Positions 44,901 to 58,908 of a stretch of DNA of 64,000 nucleotides are shown here, piece by piece. The position numbers were made by a program, and so were the translations under genes. Each line of letters begins with the position of its first letter. The stretch's first letter is position 1. The notes under the pieces were generated by a model. The model saw only the letters and a list, made by a program, of their open reading frames with translations, was not told the origin of the DNA and ran no database searches. The stretch spans positions 1-64,000 of the forward strand of contig JACGCK010000219.1 in NCBI GenBank assembly GCA_014925825.1, in the 5' to 3' direction. The DNA is from Pholiota molesta. Taxonomy: Eukaryota; Basidiomycota; Agaricomycetes; Agaricales; Strophariaceae.

Positions 44901-47900
44901 ACTATCAACGCAGTGTGCAGCGCTCGTGAATCAGGATGCAATGGAGCTCTGTAGGCCTGATGTTTTAAGAGTCAGAAGCGTATCTTTCTATTCCCAGTTG
45001 CGCGATAAATGCGGGATTGATCATGGGAAGGAGTGGCCTGCGAACGCAGCTGGAAATTTTCAGGGTGGACGGGCACACCATCTCCAAAGTCCTCGCCGCT
45101 TAAATTATTTCGGCCTCGAGGTAGGTAAGCGGAGCGGGGTCGATGATCAGCTCGGTTTTAAGATGAGATCGCATTTAAGCCTCGCTGCTTGGTGCCAGGT
45201 GCCGTTTAGACATCCAAAACAATTCTTCGGACCGTCGAATATGTATTTCGGTTTTTTTTTTCAATACAGAAGCCCAGGCAGAGTTCTCCGCGCCTCGCCT
45301 CGATGCAATCACGGCCCTGGCGGAGTCAGCAAGTGGGGAAGATCGTCGACGTAGTTAACTTCTTTCGCTAGATCGCCTCTGTCATCAGGCAGTAGAAATG
45401 GGCCAGAGAAGGGTGTGATGAGTGACCAGCGTCATGGAATAGTTGCGGCTAGACGCGAGTATGTCAATGCCGTGTCGTTAGTACTGATAGTGAGCACTAT
45501 TTCCGCCCAACGCATTCAGAGACTAGATTTGCGATGTCTCGCGGAACGGTGTTCGTAGGCAGCCCTACAGATTGAGTGACAGCCTGAGCGCATAATTGTC
45601 GGTTTGTAGAATTGCTTCTTTTATGTGCAGCCCTAGAGCCTTAGCTAGCGGACAGCACGCAAGAAAGACGTGCGACAGAAGTGATAATCGATTGACGGTA
45701 TTCCATAAGTCGAGAAAGGCGTCTGCCATCATACTGTCACGGGTACTCAGCAAGGGCAGCTTGTTCGGATTTCGAAAATCGGTACGCCTTCGAATAGTAG
45801 TGTTCAAGCCGAACCTGAGGTCGATGTGTGAACAGCATGAAGAATCCCTTGTTCTTTGTTTGCTTTCTCCGGGTTCGTTCCTTTGGGGCTGATCGTAGCG
45901 TGGCAATTATCGTAGCGTGGCAATTACAGAGCAGCAGGTTAGGGCTCTCTCGATAGGTATTGGCCCTCTGGAGCCAAAAAAAAAAAGCTCTAGATCTGAC
46001 ACGTAGTACGCGCGGGTTCGACATTCGGGTGCATGGAAGAGTAGGAAGCCTGCGACAAAGTTCGAGCATAGACTTTCGCTGGGCACTTCCTTTCCTGCAG
46101 TAGTAGATTCTCTGGAAGTTCCAAGGGTTTTCACGTCATCATTCCTCTTTGACTGCAATAAGCATCAGCCCATGGACACACCAGCTGCTATGGTAGGTTG
46201 CCTTCGCTTCGTGATTCCACACCCATCGGAACTCGAAACAGGTTACCGCAAGAGTTACAGCAAGAGAGACCGCCCGGTATAAGGATAATGCCAGGGTATG
46301 TTAGTTAGAGTGCACGTCAGAAGCAGAGGCTGCGATTTTGGGATACAATGGTCACGTCGGCAATTTGATTGATGCCCTTGAAGCTGCGGGCCTGCCGGCC
46401 GCACCGTACTTACAAACAGCATTGAAACAGAAGTTATTTGACTAAGTAAGAATTTTGTTCAAAAAAGCAATTCCACTGTACCAAAACGCCTTGAAACGTG
46501 ATTTGCGGAAGATCGTTCTACTTAAATGGAGGGCGAAAGGCTAAAGCTGGCTGAGAAATAATTCTATTTTGATTCCATCTGACTGCCATCACGAACGAAA
46601 TTTGTATGCACGTACTTAGTTGACGTTTCTGTGGGATATTCCCTCTTGCTCGGACGTCTGGTTTCTCTTTAAGGGTGGCAGTAGGCCTTAGTTTTAAATA
46701 ATCTAGCTTAAGCTCCGAACGACACTTACTCGCATAAAAATCTACCATCCCCCCGTGGACGCCGCCATTCGGTGGCATACGTTCTTAAGATCTGAGCCTT
46801 GGCCTTGGGTCTTCTCACTGCATAGACTCTCACGACAGTGCGTACACTACCTGTGGACCGCCTTCTCTTAATATCTGTTCATTACAAATTAGGTATGTTC
46901 TATGGAGTTGCTGTAGCACCCAAGCTAGCTTCAACCGATGAGTATTGTGAGAAATTAGAATGCTTGTTGCACCGAAACCATCGCGCGTGCTGCTGGCATC
47001 CAAATCATATGCCACTTTGCCATGGATCACACTGCTCTGCGTTTAATTTGCAGTAACCCGCTAAGTATATCTCTTGCGCATATGACGGCGAGGAGCGGAG
47101 AATTCTTAAAGAACTACTTATACAGTTAGATTATTTTCAGTGTGAGACGGAGTGCCTCCGCCGAGTCCCTTTTGAAGGGAACTAAACCGCTTTCTCTCTT
47201 ATCCCTGCACTTGCGTATGATCAAATCTGCCACAGAGTGTGGCACATAGCAGCGCGCACAGGGCATTTGACATTCCGTGCACCTCCGAACCTGAGTCTTG
47301 CAGAGGTTCATCCGAATTCTCTTCCCATGTTACTCACAGCCATCAGATTATCCTGCAGCTTACCTCGAAATAGAAGTGTAGAGTAGACTCAATTTCGAAA
47401 AGTCAGGCTTTGCATAAATTGAAAAGGGCAAGCAGACAGAAGCAGGCAAGTGGCTTTCCTCAGGAGAAGAGGAAGTACTGGATATTGACCCACATAAGTT
47501 CATTTTCCCACTGCCCTAGACGAGATGAATTCAAAAGCAAAAAAAACGCGAGGTAAAGGAAAGCAATGGAGGAAGCCTCGAGTACATATTCGGCTAGTTA
47601 AATTGCCGGTAGTCAATAAATTCATATGCATCATGTTGACGGTCATTACAACAACGCAAAGGAACACACTCGCGGCCTAAGTCCTGAATCCGATGTCGCC
47701 TTTCCGTTTTGAATGATTAGAAAAATCCAAAACGTATCAGTAAAGAAATAAACGATGGTTCCTTTCACAAGCTAATTTTCCAGAAAGCCGGGTGTGGGTA
47801 AGCTGAATACCCCCCATGATTTTTGTTCTCATGTCGAAGCTATATAAAATACATTCAGAGTCGGCCGTTCGGCGTTTCAACAGTGTTGCATATTCTCGTT

Positions 47901-50900
47901 TTCTTGTCAGTCAAGCTCAAGTCAGATACCATACATAAGTTGCACTTTAGTACTTACGGCGATACATTAGGGAGCTTCGGCTCAATACATGACTTCCACG
48001 CTGCGCAGGGAATGAAGCTCAGGGAAGGATCTGGATGAGCAAGAACACGGCGACTTCATTGTCCAAGCCTCACAGCCAGCCTGAGCCTGTACAGTGTAAA
48101 TATATCTCGCATGCGTGACCATTAATATTACCAACATCCCTCTGACTGAGCCGTTTTGACGGCCGCAAAGGGAGCACCGAGAAATAAATATTCACCATCG
48201 TTTTCACGCGTAGTTGTGTGAGCGCCAAGTAGATATGACTGTTTATTGCTGCATGCTGAGAGTCGTCAGCCTGTCGTCAGCACAAGTTCATATCTCGTTG
48301 ATACCTTCGGATTCGTCACACTGAAGGAATGAAATCCCATGATTTTTATGCACCACTGTTTCGCTAAGGCAGGCTAAGGCTCTAGGCTTTTGGACTCCAC
48401 AATCCACAATCATTGCAGAGCGTGCGGTTCCCGCATCCGTTCACCGCGCGAGAGCCGCCGCCTCCATGGGAGAAATCGTATCATCGTACACACCCGTGCG
48501 GTCACAACTTGAAATTTCAGACCTTTTTTTCTTCTCGCGCTTCCTTCGAGCTCTCATTAGCGCAGATTATGCTCCGACAATCAGTTGCTGTGGGGTTGAA
48601 TTTAGCCTTTGAGGCTTTGCGTTATGGTGTGGCGCAATTGCGGTAGACCAATTGTAAAATTGGGTCGCCAACTGAATGGACTTGGATGATCTGAGGATTT
48701 AAACGGACACCGACCCTCTCGCATTATCTCACGACCAGCCGTTGATGGGAATGTCGAGTCGGCACCGATGTACCACAGCCTACAGGCAACATTTTCAATG
48801 GCGATAAGTACTTATTAGCATCGATACGTGTCAACGGCATTCAAACATCTCGTGGATTTGAAAGCCCAAAAACAAGTCCGTCACGCTCCATGTAATGCGG
48901 ACTGTGTAAATAAGGAGATTGCGCGCCTCATGGGATCATGACCAACGAGCCGTGCGTGCCTTCGCATCGCAGAAGTGGATGCATTCCAAGGATCCTCAGG
49001 AATGACACTTCCCTGGACTCCCATGATCCATCACCCATGATTGTGGCTGAAGCCTGAGATTATTTCGCTAACATCCTCATAAATCTAACTGCGCAATATT
49101 GGCGCAATACGCGAACAGACCGTTCGGCGTTAATACGCCTTTCTACATAGAGTGCACGGTGATTGCATAAAAAAGATAGTCTTGGAATCGTTTCTACTGA
49201 GCTGTGTATGTGTCATGTCTCCCTTATCTGATAGACATGGTTTCCTCATATAGTGATAGTGAGGAGGCTACATATGATTTTTCTTGCCAATATAAAAGCA
49301 ACCAGTACCGAGTTGTCTGGCCCCGCTCTGAACCGTGCGATCCTTTGAAATGGCGCCGGACTCATGCCCAAGGTTTACTCTTAACCGTCAATTTCTGGAG
49401 GCTTTGGCTATGATCTTTCTCTTTCAGGCTACAGTCCATCCGAAACATATGAGACAGGCTGTGATCGTTTCATGGCCTTCGACATTCTGTGGGTATTGTA
49501 AATGGGCAGTGTAGGAGGTCACAAAATTATTTTTACGACGCGCCCGAGTGCGCGATACTCACTGGGACGGTTTCATGACCATCCTTGAATTGTCTGCATA
49601 AACTTTAAAGTATCTGTTGGCAGTTTGTACTTGGCTACATCCATTTTGGCGTCCATGCATGATGACCAACCCTCGATCCAGGTACAATGGAGTTCCGCAG
49701 TCGACGTTAGCTATGCCCTCACGTCAACAGAAAAACACAACCTACGGAGCAATTACGGAGTAGTCAATGCAGGTTTACACTGTTGGTCCTGTAAAATATG
49801 GGATTTTTTAGATAAGTATGGCCTGTATATGGCCAGATTATCACCGTCCGATCCATAACGTAACAGCTGTTGCTTGAACAGATGCATCACTAAATAATGG
49901 GCAAAAATGACCCAGGGATCCGGTCTTCACTGATCATGATCGATAATAGATGGTCTGGGGAAAAGAAGTTAAATAGAAGCGAAGCGTGATGATGTCGTTA
50001 TCCGTTTGTTATCCGTCGGTATGCAGGTTGTTATCGATCTGTGGATTTATCAGTATGTATCAGTATTTTGCGTGTAAGTTGCTGAATCCGAGACGAATAC
50101 AACGCTGGCAATACCGAACGATTGTATTGAATATCATTGTTGTATTACTTCCAGATAACGTCTTGTAGATATTTTTGTGCTACTTGATCAGATCCTGTAT
50201 TTTAATCAGCCGCGAGTGACACTTCGTACAGCTTTTCATATTCCAAAATCTAATGGTACTATTAGAGCAAATGAGTACAACGTGCGGGAAATGACTGCAC
50301 TCATTATAAATTCAAGAGTTCCTGATTTTCGAGCCATTCGTTCAATGATCACATAACCTCGGAGCCTTGTGGATTTGTTGCAAGCTAAACTATGAACAAA
50401 TCCAACTTTTATTCGACAACTTCGCATGCCCGATCCCTTTCGTTTTTCCTCTGAAGAGAGGGAATGAACGAGCTCGACACTCGCCAGGTCCACACCGAAA
50501 GTGTCCATCGGGCGCTAATTGACCGAATACATAAGGGGATTTAAATAGTTGCCTTTCGGCTTCTTTTTCGGCAACTATTTCGAAAGCAAACCAAAAGTCA
50601 GGTTCGTAACATGCAAATAACATGGCGAGAGGGCTGCAATACGTTATTGTGTGTTCGGGCTGGGGATATGTGAGCTCTGAACCTCACGCCCTCCAGACCA
50701 ACTCGCATGACACGGTACCAAATAAAAATAACTTGAAGATAAGTAACTCCAACTCTTTTTCAGACGTCCATCATGATACGCAGGGCCACTTTTGGTTATC
50801 ACTCTGGGCGAGATAAATCCTTTTCATAGTTGTTGAATGTCTCTCACATATAATATTGGGGCGTAGGGAAGGTAGGTACTTACACAACTTATCTGTAGAC

Positions 50901-52382
50901 TGTAGTCCAGTCTCCCTTTCCCTGATGAGAGTTTTTTCGCCTAATACATATGCCACCGCTGTCAAAATGGGATTTCTCCTTCGATAAACTTTGTGCGTGG
51001 CCTAGTAAGTATGTAGGTTTATAATCACTCGTGGCTTATCTCTGCCCAATCTACTTGGCAGATACGACTTGACTGTATGGCACTTGTTGGAGTTCGCAAT
51101 TCGATCAAAACGGGAGAATAAGCAGCAGCAGCAGCAGCTAACTGCTACCACCTGGCCCACCTCCGTTCTGTCTGTCTCGGGGAGGCATCTATTTACCCTG
51201 TCCTGGTTTCGTATGGGTCTCGCTATATGATGTACACGATGAATCATCCATTCTCCTTATCTTTAACTTTATTTTATTTTATCTCATTCGGAAAGATTCA
51301 GCCTGCAATCCTTCATGAGTGCATGAACAACTATATATGTATTCGAAATTTCACAGAGGAACACCCTAGAATACCTCTCGAATACCTCGTGGGGTATCTA
51401 AACCCGATTGGACTAAAAAAATACCCATCGACTCAATAATTACGGACTATGGGGTCTGCGAAGTCGTCGAAGAGCGATAGATGTCTCACGAAACCGGATT
51501 TCTATTCCATATAGCAGCAGCAATTCACATAGTCCGGAGATCATAAAGCATATCTTGTGAATGATTCGCACCAATGGATAGATTCGTTCAAATGAAAAAA
51601 AAATCAATCCGAGAAGTGTATCGTGAATGGGGTGGAAGAAGACCTTTTGCGCTAACAGTGGAGAATGAACCACGTCCCGACTTCAAATGATGTAATGCTT
51701 CAAGGACTTCTAGTCGTTTCCCCCCTTCAGAGCTTCCCACCGTTCTTTTTTTACTTCCTTCAAGATGACAGCTGGGTAATAGGAATTGTCCTCTAGTTCC
51801 TCCCGTTAGGAAAATCTGGAGATTCGTCAGCTTACATACGAGGTTCAAGCAGCCCACACTGTGATATCCTTATCAGGCCAACGACGGCGAAGGAAAAAAA
51901 GTCCTCTTTCCCACAGATTTATTCGGGGCTCCGTTGTCTTCGTGTTTGGAAACAATACCTGAGGCCCAAAAGATTTGACAGAACACCGTCCTGTTCGCCA
52001 GGGCTTTATAATATCTCGAGGAGCGTAAATATGGAGGCCGACCATTCGTAGGAAAGGAAAGAGCGCCGTGTCATTTGAGTATCATCGTTTACTCAAGCTG
52101 GTGCCACAATCTCCGCACAGAGTGAGAAATCGGCGAGAGCGCACGAAATTACCGCGGGATCTGCGGAGCCTTGACGACCGTCTACATTCTTTCGATATGT
52201 TTCCTAGAGACTAGGCGTCAACAAGGTGACAGATGCGGGCCTCGAGTGACGAGAATAGGCCAATTAATGACAAGAAATTTCCACAGTCACTGTCGGCAGC
52301 AGCGACGAACAGCTGTGCCCGCCGGAATTTTCACATCGTCGAACAGTGCTCTATCCTTAATAAAATAAATGACATAGGATAT
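41918..52382. other. 10-kb gene-poor region
   Basis: No gene with recognisable homology on either strand. The longest frames (42147-42731 and 42320-42961, plus strand) overlap each other in different phases in a GC-rich patch and lack motifs. Base composition drops to AT-rich after about 42.7 kb. An (AGC)6 microsatellite lies at 51121-51138. No RT, transposase or integrase motifs were spotted. It could hold long non-coding RNA or heavily decayed transposons. Confidence 0.4.
51121..51138 (+). repeat. (AGC)6 microsatellite
   Basis: Six perfect AGC units in the gene-poor region, not in any gene I can support. Confidence 0.8.
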
Positions 52383-54357
52383 CTAGTTTTTCCATCTAAA
52401 ATGCGAGTGAGCAAGGTACCGTGAACGAAACTGCGAGTAACAACGTACATTTTGACCGTTCGATCTCGCCCACCACTAACCACCTTATCAGCGACGAAAT
52501 CTACACAGTAGACCTCATCTGTATGCCCAGGAAGATCGTTTTTGATTTTGTAGGTCTTCAGATCCCAGATCTACAACGGTGGTGAGATTTCTTTGAGTTC
52601 GTAAAGAAAGGATCAGTCAGAAAACCAACCTTCAACGTGCTGTCTTTGCTAGCACTAATTAATAGCCGCGAATCCGCGCTCCATGCAAGGCGGTAGACCG
52701 CGCCAACATGGCCGCGCAATGTAGCCACGAATTTGCCCGTCCGACCCTCCCACAGCCGCACACTGTTGTCCCATGCTGCTGAAGCGACGAGTTTGCCGTC
52801 AGGGGAGAATACGACGTGCGAGATTTGACGCTGGTGGCCAGTCAGACGCGCTAGTGGCTTGGTGGACGATTTTTGGGTTTCTCCAGTTACCGCGGGGGAG
52901 GAAGAGGGGAAAGGGGACCAGAGGAATAGCGTGTGGTCGTCTGAGCCTGAGATGAGAAGTTCGGGCGTCGTTCGTAGGAGCGCGTCGTATCTCGCTTGTG
53001 CTAATTGTTGTGCTAACTCTCATCGATTAATTCAAGGCCAACGGCATAGATTCGGGAGTCATACCGTCCTCTTCTGAAACAGGCTTTCGAGTCGTGTGAT
53101 CGAACGGACCTGTACGCAGGACAAAGTCGGTATTTAGTGTCAGCGTTGTAACCCAATGTGCGTGTTCTTTCAGTGTGTGCAGAGGTCGGCCCTGCAGATA
53201 GCGTCAGTGACATGGGTTTCCAAAGGTAAGAGCTAAGAGCAACGAACAGTTTCCGCATCCCATATCCGAACAGTGCGATCACTGCTAGCGGTATACAGTA
53301 CTCCCTGCTTTCCGCCACTGCCTCCCCATTTCACAACATTCACGCTGGCCGAGTGTCCCCCAAGCGTGTATTCGGATCGACGAGTAAGTGTTGACCACAC
53401 ACGGACTGTACCATCCTTCGATGAAGATGCCAGACGTGGTGCTGTCGCATTCCTACCCCGTCGTTAGCCTACGATCAGAAAAAAAGCGAATGTTGCACAC
53501 AGATGGATAGGCTCCCAAGCCAGAGACATAATGTGTTTTGAGTGTCCTTTGAGTGCGTCTCCGATGGGTTTTCCGGTCTTGGGGTCCCATAGTCTGACTT
53601 GGCCATCATGGCCTCCAGTTGCCAATTTTCGTTCCATCGCCTCCCACTCAACACATAAAACCCAGCCTTTATGCCCAGATAAAACATGAGATGGTGTTTC
53701 CGTATTGAGATCCCATAAACGGGCATTGGTATCTCCAGAGCCTGTTGCTAATAGATTACCAGTCGGTGAAAAGGCAGCGCAGAGGATAGGTGATGTGTGC
53801 CCTTAAAAAAATCAAGATCTTTAAGTTGTGGTATGATTAGAAGTACGGGCGTGAAACTCACCTGAAAGCGTAGATGAGCATCTTGTGGCAGGTCGCACAC
53901 GAAAAACACTCTGTGGCGAACAATAGACCACAATCACATCTTCAGGAGTGAAATCTCCTGTTGGATGATCCAAAATGTCCGCTTCAATAGATTTTGATAT
54001 TACAACTTGCGTGGGTGCACCGGGCGGTGCGTTTTTGTCTTCCGGTAGTTTTACATGGAAAGCGAACGGAACAGGATCTTCTCCCTATAAACAATCTGTC
54101 AGAATTGATGGAATTAACCAAGCATTTGGAAGGTAAAGGCACGAACTGACCTGTTTACTGAGCTGATTTACTAGAGTCTCAAGTCCTTCTCTGGAGACGT
54201 TCGCGGGTATCTGTACTGCAGGAGCTAACGAACTTCCATCTTCCTCGGATACAAATTGGACGACGACGCTCGAAGTTGGCGCCGGTGGTTCTGATTCTGG
54301 AGCCGTGTTTCCATGGTATATTTTCTGGCGCTTAGGTGGGGGAAGTAGGGTCGCCAT
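52383..54357 (-). CDS. Notchless/Rsa4 WD40 ribosome-assembly factor, 8 exons
   Basis: Rsa4/NLE1 sits on pre-60S particles and is pulled by the AAA+ ATPase Rea1/Midasin during nuclear export maturation. Exons 54357-54151, 54084-53862, 53801-53501, 53452-53248, 53191-53065, 53012-52630, 52570-52449 and 52395-52383 give 526 aa (yeast Rsa4 is about 515). Residues about 30-110 are the ubiquitin-like NLE domain (VVVQFVSEEDG, then GEDPVPFAFHV). WD repeats follow: HTSPILCAAFSPTGNLLATGS, WVLCVEWE, HIMSLAWE, ASSSKDGTVRVW, TASSDRTVRIWD, the family-specific TGPFDHT insert, then TPELLISGSDDHTLFLW, VVFSPDGKLVASAAWD, LAWSADSRLLISASKDSTLKIWDLK and a final GGRDRTVKIWKN. The last exon is only 13 nt and supplies the terminal WKN. 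Confidence 0.95.
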
Positions 54358-54863
54358 GGGATGTTCTTTGTTATAGAGTTTCGCTCGCCGTCGTTGTCCT
54401 CGACGTCGATGCCAACGCAGTTCAATTCAAAAGGAATAAAAAAAAGGTCTTGATAATTTCGATGTATCACGTGGTAATAATTAACTGAGCAGATCTTCTC
54501 ACGGTGACTTCAAGCAAACTTCAAGTTGACTCGTATGAGACGAGCTCTCGAGTCCAGTAATCCGCGTTGCTTAAGAAATGTGGGGATTTTAATTTCCTCG
54601 CAGTAATTGGACCAAATGTGAAAGTATCTGAGAGTAAAGAGGTCAACGGCGATTTCTAACGTTCATGCAGCTAACAATTGGATTGATCGCCTTCGCTTGG
54701 CAACGGTCCGAGCATAAATGGCATGATGTACAGATCGAATCGCAGCTGTACTCCTCCAGCGCCCAGCGCTCAGTGAACAGCAGCTACATGGTTATAATCA
54801 AGACAGTTCCTCTATTTTCCCTTCCTAGCACACTCGTCTCGTTCTTTGCCTTGGCCCACACCA
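54358..54863. promoter_or_regulatory. Divergent intergenic region (Notchless / small helical protein)
   Basis: Both neighbouring genes are transcribed away from this 506-bp stretch, so it probably acts as a shared promoter region. No clear TATA box was found. Confidence 0.45.
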
Positions 54864-55482
54864 ATGACCAACTACTACCAGCCCGGGCCCGCAGGGTCAC
54901 CATCCTATTCAGCGATGGTTGAGCAAGAGCCACTCACACATCAGCCAACTGGGGTTCGTCAAATACTGTCGATCCTACATGAAAGTCTGCGATTGAACTG
55001 ACAAACGCCTTTCCAGCCAACTCCAGGAGATGTCCCTAATACTGTGCATCAACTCCTCACCTCAACAAAACGATTGCAGGACGTTTTGAAGCTATGGAGC
55101 GTCAATCAAGCAACCGAGGGCGACGTCAGTGACCTCTACATGCAAATCGGCCACGAATTCAACGCTATGATAAGCGCATTTGCCTTTCATCACCTTGATA
55201 TAAGGTACGAATTTGCCAATCACCACTGATTATCGTCAGTCCTCCGATCCGAGCTAGCGCTTATCGTTTTGTACTTATAGCAACATACACGATGTTCCAA
55301 GCGAGCTACGAGCTGTCCTTGAACAGTGTCTCGCCGAAGATCAATCTCCCCAGGTCCTCGAAACTTTCCTCCCAGAGCTACGAAAAGTCCTCTTCAAATT
55401 ACTCAAAGGCCTCCAAAATCATGTGGACGAATGGCGCGCGGCATCGCAGCGTATCATGCTGGAGGCACAAAGCCGGCAGTGA
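54864..55482 (+). CDS. Small conserved fungal helical protein, possibly Rid1-like
   Basis: Exons 54864-54953, 55017-55204 and 55281-55482 give 159 aa. A Pro/Tyr-rich start (MTNYYQPGPAGSPSYSAMVE) precedes an all-helical region: TVHQLLTSTKRLQDVLKLWS, EGDVSDLYMQIGHEFNAMIS, then DVPSELRAVLEQCLAEDQSP, VLETFLPELRKVLFKLLKGL and a final EWRAASQRIMLEAQSRQ. The pattern reminds me of fungal proteins annotated as GTPase-binding protein Rid1, but that is from memory and uncertain. No catalytic motif is present, so a scaffold or binding role is most likely. It is divergent from the Notchless gene. Confidence 0.75.
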
Positions 55483-56617
55483 ATCTGGGCCTGAGGCAGA
55501 AATAGATGAATTTCTCAGCAAAAACGCGCCCATCTAGACCCATCTTCCTCAGGACTGGCCACGGGCTCCAGGAGAGCCCACGGTTTATCCTCATCAGCGA
55601 GAATGCTCATTCACAAGCAGAGTCCGTAAATCAGAAGTGGACGTGTCGTCTGGTGTCGTTGAAGGCGAAATGACCATGTCTCCTGGATGATCCATCTGAT
55701 TCTATCATGACATGAATAGTCATTTTAAAGTTTAATCTCCCAACATCTGTAGATCTGCCTTGCTTAGATGATGGTGCTCCCTAAATATTCAACTCCTTAT
55801 CAGCGTCTAACATTCAATTTCTAAACTTTGGCATAGCCATACTATTGGCAGATTTAAAGACAATTACGTCGATAGTTGCTCTACGGGTGGCAGTCTTCGT
55901 TATTTCGTCAAAAATGTATAACATCAGAGCAGTGAAGGTAGATAGCTATGAACAATAGCGTGAGGGTTTTCATTGTCCACCTCTGCTCTCAGAGCTCACT
56001 CATCAACGCTCAGCACCGATGGTACTTCAAATACATACATCTTACTTATTGAAAAACGCGCAGATGACCAATGTTTTCCATGATGCAGGTCCATAACGCC
56101 AAGAAAGTATAATCAACTTTCTGAAACATATTATTTTTCTTCATCATGCGGGGCGCACTGTCTAAATTCGATTGTTATCTCCTAAAGTCAACTTGAGTCT
56201 TGAACGTCCGTAGAAATTAAGCGATGTTCATTGCCTTATCGGACTCAATCAATGAATCGTTAAGTTGACTCTAGTTGACCAATCTAAAAGAAGCTTGCAA
56301 AATAAAACAAGAGGACTAGACGGCCTTACGGTGCCTCGTTTTGAGCCACTCGCTGGCAGAAAGACTCAATTAAAGACTGCAGATTGTGTTATCTATCGAT
56401 GCGTCTTCTGAAAGTATACGTTGAAGAAGAACGGAACCTCATGGCTCCTTCGTCCATCAATGATATCCAGATGAAAAGCGCTGTCTGATTGTATATATGA
56501 CGAAAGCATCAGCCTTGCTGGGGAGGTGACAACATCAAAAATTGATGGGCGGTTAAAAATAACTCGCGCGTTCTTTATATCATCCTTGTTGCAAGTGAAA
56601 TTGTAGAGTAGACGGCG
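55483..56617. other. Intergenic region
   Basis: Downstream of the small helical gene and upstream of membrane copy E. No gene recognised. Confidence 0.5.
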
Positions 56618-57914
56618 ATGTCCGACCCCAACAGCACCGTCGCGCTACCGAACCCTTTCACGCCTCTTGCATTTCTCCCTCCTGAGATTGCATACCAGAC
56701 CTCTGTGGCCATTTATGTCTTGGCGGGTGGATTGGGGGTGAGCGCTTAAGTTTGCCTCGAGTTGAATTGATGCTAATATTATGATTCAAGGTATTGGTTT
56801 GGGACCTCTTGGACAATATAATCAGCGATTACAGATTGTTGTTCAAGACGAGCCTCAGCTTCACAACATTGGTCTATTTTCTGTCACGGTAATTCATTGA
56901 TCTGTTAGGCGCCCATTCAAAAATACTGATGATCTTTGAATAGAATCGGATCGTTGGGATATGTGCTTTCTGCCAACATTTTTGAGAGTGAGTACCTTCA
57001 GTCAATCTGGTTGCCAATCGTACTGACGTCTTCTGTCTATCAAGCTGCGCCCACAGGGAATTGTGCCGCATTCGAGCACATAGGCGATGCCTGGTACCCG
57101 ATGTCGCTCAGCTTCAGTGCCTTGCTGTTCTTCTTCCGACTCCGCGCCATCTACAATCGGGATCGAATCGTGGTCGCTTGCTTCTTTGTATTGTGGCTCG
57201 GGCTCGTCGGCACGACGATCCTCATCCCCATCGTCATCTCAGGCGCCAGCATTGGTCCCACGAAATTCTGTGAGGACGCGGACGTTCCCAACTCCTCCTA
57301 CGCCGCCATCTTCGCGCCGTTGATTCACGACACATTCGTTTTTATTGCTATTTCCTTTCGCCTGATGCAGAACGCTCATATGGACGCGGATTTTAAAGAT
57401 GGGTTCAGGATTGCTGTGTTCGGCAAATATCTTCCGACATTCACTCAAAGTTTACTCAAAGACGGTCAACGATATTATCTGTAAGCTTTAATTTCGCAAC
57501 CATCCTGCTTGTACTAATTGTGAAATCAGGATTAGTTTACTATCCAACCTGGTCACCTTGATTATGGTCTTCAATACACGAGTCCCAGTTCCAATGCGAT
57601 CAATGTTCGCCACACCTAACATTGCCCTGCTCAACATCATGGCCTGCCGAGTTTACCGCAACACCAAGTTTGGTCTCTTCAGGGAAGAGGAACTCTCAAC
57701 GAGCAACATGCAAAAGGAGGTCGAGAGCAATCTACCTCCTTTCCCCGTTTTCGCCAACCGAAGTGAAATTACGACTACCAACTCGAGCAGTGGGATAGAC
57801 CTTGGCAGTGCGAGGACATTTGCAAATAGTGGCACTACTGAAAATGAAAAACAGACGGTGACTGAAGTAAGAAGATATTCGAGCTCGCTAGGAGATGCCG
57901 AAGACAAAGTCTAG
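56618..57914 (+). CDS. Multi-pass membrane protein, family copy E, opposite strand
   Basis: Exons 56618-56737, 56791-56888, 56944-56987, 57045-57480 and 57530-57914 give 360 aa, with the 98/44/436-nt core exon pattern of copies A, C and D. Hydrophobic segments can be counted at about residues 20-40, 55-90 (two), 105-125, 130-155, 175-200, 225-245 and possibly 255-270. The start MSDPNSTVALPNPFTPLAFL and the segment IGSLGYVLSANIFE followed by AAPTGNC are closest to copy D. It lies 41 kb from the cluster and on the other strand. All motifs are intact and no splice site is damaged, so this is probably a functional member. Confidence 0.88.
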
Positions 57915-58908
57915 AGTGTGGAGATCGAGCTGGTGACCTTAAATTATCAATCCTTTCTGTGTTCGCTGTATTTTTAAGACGTATTTATGTTTTCATCTCT
58001 CTTCTACACATTTCGCAATTCAATAATCCGATACTGTTCAATTTTCTTTCTAAGCTCCACATTTGTCTGAGCGTCGAGGTTCTCAGTGCAAACATCAGCA
58101 AAGAAAAAAAAAGCAATTCAAATGCGTAGGTTCGCATAAATATAATCCATACTTAATGGATTATGGTCCGAGTGTAAGTGTGTAAAACCATGACAGAAAC
58201 TTTTAACCATCTTGTAATGTAGCTAGAATGATTATACCCATTCTGACAACATTCGGATGCCTCAGAAATGTTGTGTACCCATACAAGGATATTAGAATTA
58301 TTTCATTACCATTACGATGTTGATAACGAATGTAGTTACAGCTCCAATACAAACGTTCCCAAAGAACCACAATCTTAGGAAATGAATACTATCAAGAATA
58401 TTTCCTGGGATTACATCTACCATATAGATCCTCATACGCTATTGGTAATGACTTTTATGGACTGTATTTCACACATTTCATCCAATTTTACAATGTTGCA
58501 TGGGATTGTACGGCTACAAGACAGAGAATACAATGAATTCATTTGTAAAGTTTTCGCAAGCTTTCCAAAGACTTGTAACTCTCAAATTTCTCGCGTAGGA
58601 TTCCAGCTCAACAAACCCTTGTAATGATCACTTACATTCTAATGGATTCTATCAAACGTCAGAAGTGTTCCGAGCATTTTACGGTAATTTATGACATTGT
58701 GATACAGCCTCTATTGCCCTACGCTTGTGACCAGTGTATGGGATTTTAGTAAAACATATAGGATTGTCAAACCTCGAAATTCACCATGGGCGCTTGGTAG
58801 AACTCAATTCCGAACGAGTCAGGGGCTTCGCCTATTCTGGGTAGTGGCATTATTAATACGCTCCCTATTTTCTACTCTCTCTTTACGCTCTCACTAGTCT
58901 GCACATAA
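57915..58908. other. Intergenic region
   Basis: AT-rich. Only an 80-codon frame at 58382-58624 is notable and it has no recognisable motif. The right end is the NBP35 promoter. Confidence 0.45.
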
